Positions 17,726 to 25,067 of a stretch of DNA of 64,000 bases are shown here, one piece after another. The notes under the pieces were generated by a model, which worked only from the letters and a program-made list of their open reading frames with translations, had not been told where the DNA came from and did no database searches. Position numbers and translations under genes: made by a program. Positions within the stretch are counted from its first letter, which is position 1. Each line of letters starts with the position of its first letter. The stretch lies in NCBI RefSeq assembly GCF_001027285.1, contig NZ_CP011509.1, positions 12,300,501 through 12,364,500 of the forward strand, read 5' to 3'. The stretch comes from Archangium gephyra. GTDB taxonomy: Bacteria > Myxococcota > Myxococcia > Myxococcales > Myxococcaceae.

Positions 17726-20181
17726 ACGGTCCGCCCGCCCCCATGCCGCGAGCGGAGTCCGTCCGGGCGCTCCCTGCCCCACCCCGGCCCGCGAACACCG
17801 TCCTGGGACTGAGCCAGGCCGAGGCCACGCGGCGTCTGGCCGGGCACGGGCGCAACGAAATCCAGCGGGAGAAGACGCGCTCGCCGTGGGTGGTGCTGCT
17901 GGGGCAGTTCCGCTCGCCGATGATTGCCCTGCTGCTCGGGGCGTGCGGCGTGTCGGCGCTGTTGGGGGAGTCCGCGGACGCCATCGCCATTGGCGCCATC
18001 GTGGTGCTCAACGCGCTCATCGGCTTCCTGCAGGAGTACAAGGCGGAGCAGGCGCTGCTGGCGCTGCGCTCGATGACGGCGCCGCGGGCGCGGGTGATGC
18101 GGGACGGGTACGCGGTGCAGCTGCCCTCGGCGGAGGTGGTGCCCGGAGACGTGGTGCTGCTGGAGGCGGGGGACGTGGTGGCCGCGGACGCGCGCCTGCT
18201 GGAGGCGCATGCCCTGGCCACCAACGAGGCGGCGCTGACGGGCGAGAGCGTGCCGGTGGACAAGGCGGCGCGGGCGGTGGCCGCGGACGCGCCGCTGGCC
18301 CAGCGCTCGGACACGGTGTTCCTGGGCACGGCGGTGACGCGCGGCACGGGGCTGGCCGAGGTGACGGCCACCGGCATGCACACGGAGCTGGGGAAGATCG
18401 CCCACCTGCTGGCCTCGACGAGCGACACGGAGACGCCGCTGGAGCAGCGGCTGGCGAAGGTGACGCGGACGTTGCTGCTGGCGTGCCTGGCCATCGTGGT
18501 GCTGGTGGCGGCGCTGGGCCTGTGGCGCGGCCATGGAGCGCTGACGGTGCTGCTCTCCTCCATCTCGCTGGCGGTGGCGGCGGTGCCCGAGGGCCTGCCG
18601 GCGGTGGTGACGATCGCCCTGGCGCTGGGAGTGCGGCGCATGGCGGCCAGGCACGCGCTGGTGCGCCGGCTGCAGGCGGTGGAGACACTGGGCTCGACGA
18701 CGGTGGTGTGCACGGACAAGACGGGCACGCTCACCACGGGCACCATGGAGGTGCGCGAGGTATGGGGTGACAACTCGCACGCCATCCTCTTCGCCGCGGC
18801 GGCGTGCTGTGACGCCTCGCTGGGGCCGGACGGGAAGGAGGGCACGGGAGACCCGACGGAGCTGGCGCTCTTGCGCGCGGCGCTGACGCGGGGCATCCAC
18901 CGCGAGGAGCTCGAGAGGGACAGGCCGCGTGTGGCGGTGCGGCCCTTCGACTCGGAGACGAAGCGCATGTCCATCCTGCGCGCGGACGGAGCGCTCTACG
19001 TGAAGGGGGCGCTGGAGGTGTTGATGCCGCGCTGCCGCACGGCCACGCTGAGTGCCTCCCGGGCGGCCCATGAGCTGGCGAGCCGGGGCCTGCGCGTGCT
19101 GGCGGTGGCGCGGGGCGAGGGGCCCGAGGAGGAGAACCTGGAGCTGCTGGGGCTGGTGGGCATGGCGGACCCGCCGAGGCCCGAGGCGGTGGCGGCGGTG
19201 GCGGCGGCGCGCGCGGCGGGCGTGCGCACGGTGATGATCACCGGCGACAGCGCGGAGACGGCGCAAGCCATCGGCCGCGAGCTGGGAATCCTCCAACCGG
19301 GGGAGGACCCGGCGGAGCGCATCCACGCGCGGGCGACGGCGGCGGACAAGCTGCGCATCGTGCGGAGCTGGAAGGAGCGGGGCGAGGTGGTGGCGATGAC
19401 GGGCGACGGGGTGAACGACGCCCCGGCGCTGCGCGAGGCGCACATCGGCATCGCCATGGGACGCACGGGCACGGAGGTGACGCGCGAGGCGGCGGACCTG
19501 GTGCTCACGGACGACAACTTCGCCACCATCGTCACGGCCATCCGCGAGGGCCGTGCCATCTACGAGAACATCCGCAAGACGCTGGTGTACCTGCTGGTGG
19601 GCAACGTGGGCGAGCTGTTGCTGATGCTCGCGGCCTCGCTGGTGGGGCTGCCGCTGCCGCTGGTGCCGTTGCAGCTGTTGTGGATCAACCTGGTGACGGA
19701 CAGCCTGCCGGCGTTGGCGCTGGTGATGGACCCGGCGCGCTCGGAGCTGCTGTCGCGCCCACCGCGCAAGCCGGACGAGCCGATGCTGGGCCGGGCGCAG
19801 TGGCGCTACATCCTGATGGTGGGGGCACTGGAGGCGCTGCTGGTGCTGGGGGTGTTCATCTGGGCGGATCCGGCGGGGAACCTGGACCGGGCGAGGGCGT
19901 TGGCCTTCTCCACGCTGGTGTTCGCCGAGCTGCTGCGAGCCTTCGCCGCGCGCAGCACCACGCGCCTGTACTGGGAGGTGGGGCCGCTCACCAACCGGCT
20001 GCTGCTGGGCATCGTCGTCTTCTCGGTGGTGCTGCAGGGAGTGCTCTACCTGTTGCCACCGGCGCGGGAGCTGTTCGGACTGGGGGCGATGCGCCCCTGG
20101 GAACTGGGGCTGGCGTTCGCGCTGGGCTTCATCCCGGTGACAGTGCTGGAGGTGTCGAAGCAGGTGAGGCGCTGGAGATGA
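17722..20181 (+). CDS. Cation-transporting P-type ATPase, Ca2+ (P2A)-like, 819 aa
   Basis: All P-type hallmarks are present: TGES actuator loop (about residue 173), PEGLPA in the fourth membrane helix (about 289), phosphorylated Asp in CTDKTGTLT (about 330), MITGDS and the hinge GDGVNDAPAL (about 561). The C-terminal six membrane helices are complete (WINLVTDSLPALAL). PEGLP and the overall length fit the SERCA/PMR1-type calcium pumps, though Mg2+ or monovalent cations cannot be excluded. The N-terminus has a cation-ATPase N domain (LSQAEATRRLAGHGRN). The ATG overlaps the upstream stop by ATGA, so the pump is translationally coupled to the two Usp proteins. Confidence 0.92.
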   Translation: MNGPPAPMPRAESVRALPAPPRPANTVLGLSQAEATRRLAGHGRNEIQREKTRSPWVVLLGQFRSPMIALLLGACGVSALLGESADAIAIGAIVVLNALIGFLQEYKAEQALLALRSMTAPRARVMRDGYAVQLPSAEVVPGDVVLLEAGDVVAADARLLEAHALATNEAALTGESVPVDKAARAVAADAPLAQRSDTVFLGTAVTRGTGLAEVTATGMHTELGKIAHLLASTSDTETPLEQRLAKVTRTLLLACLAIVVLVAALGLWRGHGALTVLLSSISLAVAAVPEGLPAVVTIALALGVRRMAARHALVRRLQAVETLGSTTVVCTDKTGTLTTGTMEVREVWGDNSHAILFAAAACCDASLGPDGKEGTGDPTELALLRAALTRGIHREELERDRPRVAVRPFDSETKRMSILRADGALYVKGALEVLMPRCRTATLSASRAAHELASRGLRVLAVARGEGPEEENLELLGLVGMADPPRPEAVAAVAAARAAGVRTVMITGDSAETAQAIGRELGILQPGEDPAERIHARATAADKLRIVRSWKERGEVVAMTGDGVNDAPALREAHIGIAMGRTGTEVTREAADLVLTDDNFATIVTAIREGRAIYENIRKTLVYLLVGNVGELLLMLAASLVGLPLPLVPLQLLWINLVTDSLPALALVMDPARSELLSRPPRKPDEPMLGRAQWRYILMVGALEALLVLGVFIWADPAGNLDRARALAFSTLVFAELLRAFAARSTTRLYWEVGPLTNRLLLGIVVFSVVLQGVLYLLPPARELFGLGAMRPWELGLAFALGFIPVTVLEVSKQVRRWR

Positions 20182-20261
20182 TTGCACTCCCAGTCCGGGG
20201 CGTGTTGATTGCGCATCCCAACGGGGGCCCTTCGGCTTCCGTGAGGGAGGAACACAACACC

Positions 20262-20774
20262 ATGTCGAGCTTCATTCGTGGAACGGTGCTGTCTGGCGTT
20301 GTCGCGGGCCTGCTGCTGGCTCCGGCGGTGGGGATGGCGCAGGGCGGCACGTCCGTGAAGGTGGGCAAGGACGGCGTGCAGGTGAGGACGGGCAACACCT
20401 CGGTGAACACGCAGGCGGGAGGGGCCGAGGAGCTGGGCGGCGCTGACGTCGAGGTGGAGGACGAGCCGGGAGCCACGGGGGAGAAGCAGGCCGGCGCGAC
20501 GCTGGAGATCTCCGGCTCGGACAGCCAGGAGACGCACCGCTGCTCGCCGAAGACGGAGGTGAACATCTCGGGGAGCGACAACGACATCACGCTGACGGGG
20601 GAGTGCAAGAAGGTGAGCGTGAATGGCTCCACCAACAAGGTGAAGGTGGAGGCGGTGGAGAGCATCGAGGTGACGGGCTCCGAGAACCAGGTCACCTGGA
20701 AGCGGGCCGTGGGCGCCAAGAAGCCCAAGGTGACGCGCACCGGACACGACAACAAGGTGACGCAGGCGCGCTGA
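20262..20774 (+). CDS. Secreted DUF3060-type protein, 170 aa
   Basis: A signal peptide (ending AVGMAQ) precedes a Gly/Asp-rich linker and a C-terminal repeat domain. There ISGSDN, LTGECKKVSVNGSTNKV and VTGSENQVTW recur at about 21-residue steps, the short right-handed beta-solenoid repeat of DUF3060. It is exported and presumably structural or surface-associated. The ATG follows GGGAGG. It lies 80 bases after the ATPase gene and could be in the same transcript. Confidence 0.8.
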   Translation: MSSFIRGTVLSGVVAGLLLAPAVGMAQGGTSVKVGKDGVQVRTGNTSVNTQAGGAEELGGADVEVEDEPGATGEKQAGATLEISGSDSQETHRCSPKTEVNISGSDNDITLTGECKKVSVNGSTNKVKVEAVESIEVTGSENQVTWKRAVGAKKPKVTRTGHDNKVTQAR

Positions 20775-20806
20775 GGTGGCGTCACGCGGGGAACGAGCGC
20801 TGCCCC

Positions 20807-20911
20807 TTCCCCGCGGCCATTTCCCCGCGGTCATTTCCCCGCGGCCATGTCCCGGCGGCCATGTCCCGGCGGCCATTTCCCGGCGGCCATTTCCCCGCGG
20901 CCATTTCCCCT
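20807..20911. repeat. Tandem 14-bp repeat, seven units plus a partial one
   Basis: The unit TTCCCCGCGGCCAT (variants GTCCCGGCGGCCAT and TTCCCGGCGGCCAT) is repeated without gaps from 20807 to 20904, with a partial eighth unit. Each unit carries a CCGCGG or CCGGCGG core. It lies in the 3' gap between convergent genes and is followed directly by a REP-like hairpin. Confidence 0.9.
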
Positions 20912-21043
20912 CTCCCTCCGGGAGAGGGACGGGGTGAGGGTATCGGATGAACCCGGGTTGAACCCGCTGTCCCCACTGGGGAGCACGGGTTGGAGAACGG
21001 ACCCGGGCACCCTCACCCCCACCCTCTCCCGGAGGGCGAGGGA
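20908..21043. repeat. Inverted pair of REP-like elements
   Basis: A CCCTCTCCC/GGGAGAGGG hairpin followed by ACGGGGTGAGGGT (20908-20941) is mirrored by CACCCTCACC...CTCTCCCGGAGGG (21009-21043). The same element recurs at 23573, 28645, 43077 and 61620. The pair sits between convergent genes and can fold as a bidirectional terminator. Confidence 0.8.
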
Positions 21044-21050
21044 GTAGTCC

Positions 21051-22505
21051 TCAGTGCACGGTATCGGCCGGGCTCGACACAACGGCCGGCTGAGCGGCGG
21101 CGTGGGCGCGGGGCAGCCGGACGCGGAAGGTGGAGCCCACACCGGGGCGGCTCTCCACCTCGATGCGGCCCCCGTGGGCCTCCACGATGCGCCGGGCCAC
21201 CGACAGGCCGAGCCCCACGCCCGGTGCCTTCTCCCGGGCCCGCCCCGTGCGCCGGAAGGGCGCGAAGAGCAGGCGCAGCTCCTCGGTGGAGATGCCAATC
21301 CCCCGGTCCACCACGCTCAGCACCGCCTCCTCGCCCTCGCGGCCGACGATGACGTCCACGCGGCTGCCGCCCTGCGAGTACTTCAGCGCGTTGCTCACCA
21401 GGTTGTGCAGCACCTGCTCCACGCGCGTGGCATCGCAGCTCAGGAGGACGGGCTCCTCGGGAAGGTGGAGCCGCAGGTCATGCGAGGAGCCGCCGGCCAG
21501 GTACAGCTCCACCACGGCAGTGGCCAGCTCGCGGGCATCGCGCTCCTCGAGGCTCAGCTCGAAGCGGCCGGCCTCGATGCGGGTGGCGTCGAGCAGATCT
21601 CCCACCATCCGGTCCAGGCGGGCCACCTGGCGGCGCACGAGGGCCATGGTCTTCTGCATGCGCTCCTCGGGGATGGGCCGGCCGGAGGTGACGAGGGCGG
21701 CGGACATCTTCAGCGCGGAGAGGGGGTTGCGCAGGTCGTGCGCCACGCCGGCGAGGAAGGTGAGCTGCTCCTCCTGCTGGCGCGCCAGGGAGTTGGCCAT
21801 CTCGTTGAAGGTGCGGGCCATGTCGCGCAGCTCGACGGGGCCGGACTCGGGGGCGCGGGTGCGCTTGCGGCCACCACCGAAGCGGCGCATGGCGCGGCTC
21901 ATCTCGAGCAGGGGGCGGAAGACGGAGTGACGCAGCCACCACAACAGCGCGCCCCCACCCAGCACCAGGAGCACGGCCACGCAAATGCCGCCGAGGTTGG
22001 CGAGCCGGTCCCACCGGTCCGCCTGGAGTTGGATGGTGCGGGCCTCGTTGACGTTGAAGGTGACGAGCGCATCCAACGCGGCGAGCGCGGTCTCCACGCG
22101 GGGGCCGAGCTCCTGTCCGGCCTGCTCGGGGGACAGGTGGGAGACGTTCGGGCGGGCGAGGAAGTAGTCGGAGATGGTGCGCTCGGCCTCCTTGAGCAGC
22201 GCCTGTTCCTGGGGCGACCAGGCGTTGCGCCGGGCCTCGTCGAGGTGGGAGCGGAGGGCGGCCTCGAGGTCCTCCCTCGAGCGGGGGTTGCCGGAGGTGA
22301 GCTGGGAGATGGTATCGGGGGGCCGATGGAGCATGAGGAGATCCACCTGGAGCGCCTCGGCCACCCGGACGCCCTCCACGGCGTTGCCCATGCTCTCGGT
22401 GGTGCGGTGGAGGTAGGTCGTCAGGAGGATGAGGGAGGCGGCGCCGGCCAGGGCGAGGGCCCCGAGCATGGCGACGGCCGTGGTCATGACGCGCTTGAGG
22501 CTCAT
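21051..22505 (-). CDS. Membrane sensor histidine kinase, 484 aa
   Basis: Two transmembrane helices (about residues 7-30 and 165-188) flank a helical periplasmic sensor region. A HAMP region (about 190-245), HisKA with the phosphorylated His in GVAHDLRNP (about 256) and HATPase with HNLVSNALKYS, DRGIGI and GVGLGLS (about 360-455) follow. All catalytic boxes are intact. No response regulator is adjacent, so it is an orphan kinase; in myxobacteria the partner is often encoded elsewhere. The ATG at 22505 has GGAGG 5 bases upstream, and the longer frame to 22715 is rejected. Confidence 0.9.
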   Translation of the reverse strand: MSLKRVMTTAVAMLGALALAGAASLILLTTYLHRTTESMGNAVEGVRVAEALQVDLLMLHRPPDTISQLTSGNPRSREDLEAALRSHLDEARRNAWSPQEQALLKEAERTISDYFLARPNVSHLSPEQAGQELGPRVETALAALDALVTFNVNEARTIQLQADRWDRLANLGGICVAVLLVLGGGALLWWLRHSVFRPLLEMSRAMRRFGGGRKRTRAPESGPVELRDMARTFNEMANSLARQQEEQLTFLAGVAHDLRNPLSALKMSAALVTSGRPIPEERMQKTMALVRRQVARLDRMVGDLLDATRIEAGRFELSLEERDARELATAVVELYLAGGSSHDLRLHLPEEPVLLSCDATRVEQVLHNLVSNALKYSQGGSRVDVIVGREGEEAVLSVVDRGIGISTEELRLLFAPFRRTGRAREKAPGVGLGLSVARRIVEAHGGRIEVESRPGVGSTFRVRLPRAHAAAQPAVVSSPADTVH

Positions 22506-22721
22506 GACGCCTCCAGGCGGAGGGAGCGGCGGCGAGGCGGGACGTGCCGAGGGCTGCGAGGGTCCACGCGATTCCTCCCGGAGAGACAGAGGGCCCGCGC
22601 CCTCCCATCTCAGCAACACGAAGATGTGTCCGGAAGAAGTGGGAACCCCATGCCCGGCAGGAGGGGAGCCGTCAAAGCGTGAGCGAGCCGGCGAGCGAGC
22701 CCCTCCTTGGCGCACCGGAGC

Positions 22722-23534
22722 TCAGGCGCCGAAGCCGCCGAGGGCGGTGCGGCTGAAGCTGGCGGCGCCCTGGCTGACGCGGACGGCGGACTGGCTGAAG
22801 ACCTGGAAGGCCTTGCGGATGTCCTGGGCGCTCTGGCCGGGGGTGAGGATCCACTTGTCCTCGATGCCCATCTCGCGGAAGACCTTGCGGAAGTCGGTGG
22901 TGCCGTCGTCGATGCCCATGCCGGCGACGATGTGGTTCTCGGCGCGGCGCAGGTCATTCACGAGCGCGGCGACATCGCGGGGGCGGGAGCTCTGCGAGTG
23001 GCAGTCGGCCCCATCGGTGATGAGGAGGGTGACGGTGCGGGCGGAGACGCCGTTGCGGGTGAACTCCTGGGCCTTGGCGAGCACGGTGCCGAGCAGGACG
23101 ACGGCCTGGTCATAGAGGGGCGTGCCCTTGTCGGGGTCGTAGTTCTTCGAGTGCATGCGGACCACGTCCTCGAGGGGCCGGAAGGGGTTGAGGACGAAGC
23201 CATTGAGGTAGCGGGTGTGGAAGAGGATGCCGTCCTTCTGCTGGGAGGACAGGAGGGCATCGAGCACGAGGTTGTGGCCGTCGCAGACGGTGCGGGCGTG
23301 GCCGGCGTGCTGGATGGAGCCGGAGTCATCGGGCATGACGGTGACGAGGACGACCTCCGAGGCCTGGACGTCATCGACGCTGATGCCGAGCCCTGCCTGG
23401 ATCTGCGCACCGAGGTCCACGACGGTGAGGGCCTGAAGGGCCTGGGGACTCAGAACCCCTTCTGCATGAGCGGCCTGGAAGAGTTGAGAGACATTGGCGC
23501 TGGAGCTGTTGCCATTGCTGGACGAGGAGCTCAT
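22722..23534 (-). CDS. vWA-domain protein (TerY-like), 270 aa
   Basis: The MIDAS metal site can be read as DDSGS (about residues 70-74), the downstream Thr in KGTPLYD (about 138) and Asp in ITDGAD (about 172). The N-terminal 25 residues are Ser/Asn-rich and the C-terminus is a helical tail. Together with the kinase and PP2C genes upstream it forms the vWA-phosphatase-kinase triad known from TerY-P modules. Here the three are separated by the cysteine hydrolase gene. It may be read through from the hydrolase promoter, since only a REP hairpin lies in the 93-bp gap. Confidence 0.8.
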   Translation of the reverse strand: MSSSSSNGNSSSANVSQLFQAAHAEGVLSPQALQALTVVDLGAQIQAGLGISVDDVQASEVVLVTVMPDDSGSIQHAGHARTVCDGHNLVLDALLSSQQKDGILFHTRYLNGFVLNPFRPLEDVVRMHSKNYDPDKGTPLYDQAVVLLGTVLAKAQEFTRNGVSARTVTLLITDGADCHSQSSRPRDVAALVNDLRRAENHIVAGMGIDDGTTDFRKVFREMGIEDKWILTPGQSAQDIRKAFQVFSQSAVRVSQGAASFSRTALGGFGA

Positions 23535-23572
23535 CTGAGCCTCCGTGAAGAAAGTGAGGGAATGGAAACCCC

Positions 23573-23610
23573 ACTCCCTCTCCCACCGGGAGAGGGTCGG
23601 GGTGAGGGTG
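23573..23610. repeat. REP-like element
   Basis: An ACTCCCTCTCCC...GGGAGAGGGTCGGGGTGAGGGT hairpin element, the same family as at 20908. It lies between the cysteine hydrolase and vWA genes and could attenuate or process their shared transcript. Confidence 0.75.
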
Positions 23611-23627
23611 CCGAGGAACCGTGCTGA

Positions 23628-24698
23628 CTACGAGATCCGGAGGTCCGGCCACGAAGCGAGCGGATCCGTGGACTTCACGAGGTGCATCCCCGCATCCGCG
23701 AACCGCTTGAGCGCCGACTCGGCCTGGGGAGTGAAGTCAGCGGCGAAGCCACCCTTGCCATCGGGGACGGTGACGGCGGACATGCAATCGGTGAGCAGGT
23801 ACACCTTGCGAGCGAGCGCGGCATCCTGGGCGAGGATCTCCCCGAGCAGGTCATCGATGGAGCTCTTCACGCAATGGCTGGCGGCCTGGCCGGCGATGAC
23901 GACGGCATCGGCGGTGAGAAGGGTCTTCAAGAACTGGGTATTGCGCTGGGCGAGGGGCTGGCCGTCGTGGCGGGAGAGGACCTCGGGGCGGAGGACGGAG
24001 TAGTTCTCGGTGAGCGGATTACCGCCCTTCACCTCGGCCCAGGACTGGGCGCCGCGAGCGAAGGAGTGGAACAAGCGGGCCTCCTGGACGACACCGGCGA
24101 TCGCATGCCCATCACCGCCGAGGAGGCAGTGAGGAGGCCAGAGGTACAGGGTGTACTTCCCGGCGCGCTCCAGCTCCTCGCAGTAGTACTTCACCTGCTT
24201 GAGGAGCCAGGGGTAGTTGCCGCCGCAGAGCCACTTGGCCATGGCGGGATTGGGGCGGACCTGGCCGCGTTCAATCTGCTCGCGAGTGATTTCGCGGTAG
24301 GCGGTGAGGGGCTGGTCATTCTGGTCGACCCAGAAGGACGGGAAGAAGATCTGGTAGGCGAAGTGGGTATCGAGCGTGGTGGTGACGTTCGTGAGAGCGC
24401 CGAGGTTCTTGTAGACGAACTCGGCGATGCGGCGGCTGTCGTCGATGGCGCCGCGGCCGGAGCGGCCGGCGACGTAGAGGGAGCCCTCGGGGAAGCAGAA
24501 GTCCTTCTGGACGTCGATGAGGAGCAGGTGGAGGTTGAACGAGTCGGTGGCGGAGGCGGAGAGGCCGTGGGCGCCGCGCCAGGTCTGGGCCTCGGCCTGG
24601 AGCGCCAGGGCGTTGGGGCCGTAGCCGTAAGCGGCGGCGTTGGCGGGCTTGTAGAACGACGGAAGCGGCAGCTCCTTCAGCTTCGACTGGGTCTTCAT
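23628..24698 (-). CDS. Isochorismatase/nicotinamidase-like cysteine hydrolase, 356 aa
   Basis: The catalytic Asp is in LLIDVQKDF (about residue 61), the metal-binding D-x-H lies in TLDTHFAYQ (about 104) and the nucleophile Cys in GQAASHCVKSSIDDL (about 275). The Lys of the triad cannot be placed with certainty. At 356 residues it is well above the 180-220 of PncA, with an extra N-terminal segment and a long insert before the Cys. It therefore may not be a standard nicotinamidase. Control by the NrtR-like promoter element at 24752-24786 points to NAD-related metabolism. The ATG at 24698 has AGGAGGG upstream. Confidence 0.8.
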   Translation of the reverse strand: MKTQSKLKELPLPSFYKPANAAAYGYGPNALALQAEAQTWRGAHGLSASATDSFNLHLLLIDVQKDFCFPEGSLYVAGRSGRGAIDDSRRIAEFVYKNLGALTNVTTTLDTHFAYQIFFPSFWVDQNDQPLTAYREITREQIERGQVRPNPAMAKWLCGGNYPWLLKQVKYYCEELERAGKYTLYLWPPHCLLGGDGHAIAGVVQEARLFHSFARGAQSWAEVKGGNPLTENYSVLRPEVLSRHDGQPLAQRNTQFLKTLLTADAVVIAGQAASHCVKSSIDDLLGEILAQDAALARKVYLLTDCMSAVTVPDGKGGFAADFTPQAESALKRFADAGMHLVKSTDPLASWPDLRIS

Positions 24699-24751
24699 GG
24701 TGCAACCCTCCTGGGTGGAGCGGCTCGCCGCGCCATCCTTCGTGTACCGAC

Positions 24752-24786
24752 GACACCAATATGGTGTCCGAATCACACTAAGTCAA
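24752..24786 (-). promoter_or_regulatory. Promoter of the cysteine hydrolase gene with NrtR-like operator in the spacer
   Basis: On the minus strand TTGACT (24781-24786) is followed by exactly 17 bp holding GTGT-N7-ACAC, then CATATT (24758-24763). A perfect 17-bp palindrome, GACACCAA-T-ATGGTGTC read on the plus strand, covers 24752-24768. The same layout occurs at 27789-27824 and 28569-28597. Confidence 0.75.
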
Positions 24787-24900
24787 GTCAACGTGGACCG
24801 ATTCGGGACTGGGGCACAGGTGCGATGAGGTGTCAGGTCCTGCGCGAGTCTGGGCATTGAGCGAAGACAAGGGAGCGCACCTGCCGGGAGCGAGCGCGAG

Positions 24901-24990
24901 CAACTGGTCCGACTGTTGGACCAGTTGGCGAGCCGCGCGGCCGGGAGGCGGAGAGGGCGCTCACAAAGTTGTCCAACAGTTGGACAAGTT
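24901..24990. repeat. Two tandem copies of the dispersed GTCC-N7-GGAC palindrome
   Basis: Copy one (24901-24927) has perfect 10-bp arms CAACTGGTCC/GGACCAGTTG. Copy two (24966-24990) has 9-bp arms with one mismatch. Both have 7-base spacers (GACTGTT, AACAGTT) and are followed by a GC-rich tail with CGCGCGGCCGG or GCGCGCCCGGAAGG. The rest of the 282-bp gap between kinase and hydrolase genes shows no gene. Confidence 0.7.
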
Positions 24991-25067
24991 CGTGAAGTGC
25001 GCGCCCGGAAGGCAGGCGGGTGTCAGGAGCGGTGGCCGAAGGGCTCGGCCATCATCGCGCCTGGAGC

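Noticed and set aside
17452-20187. A 911-codon open frame on the minus strand
   Set aside because: It is the antisense of the P-type ATPase gene, with His/Arg/Gln repeats typical of such shadows.
20807-20911. Possible CRISPR array
   Set aside because: The 14-bp units are directly joined with no spacers and have no cas genes nearby.
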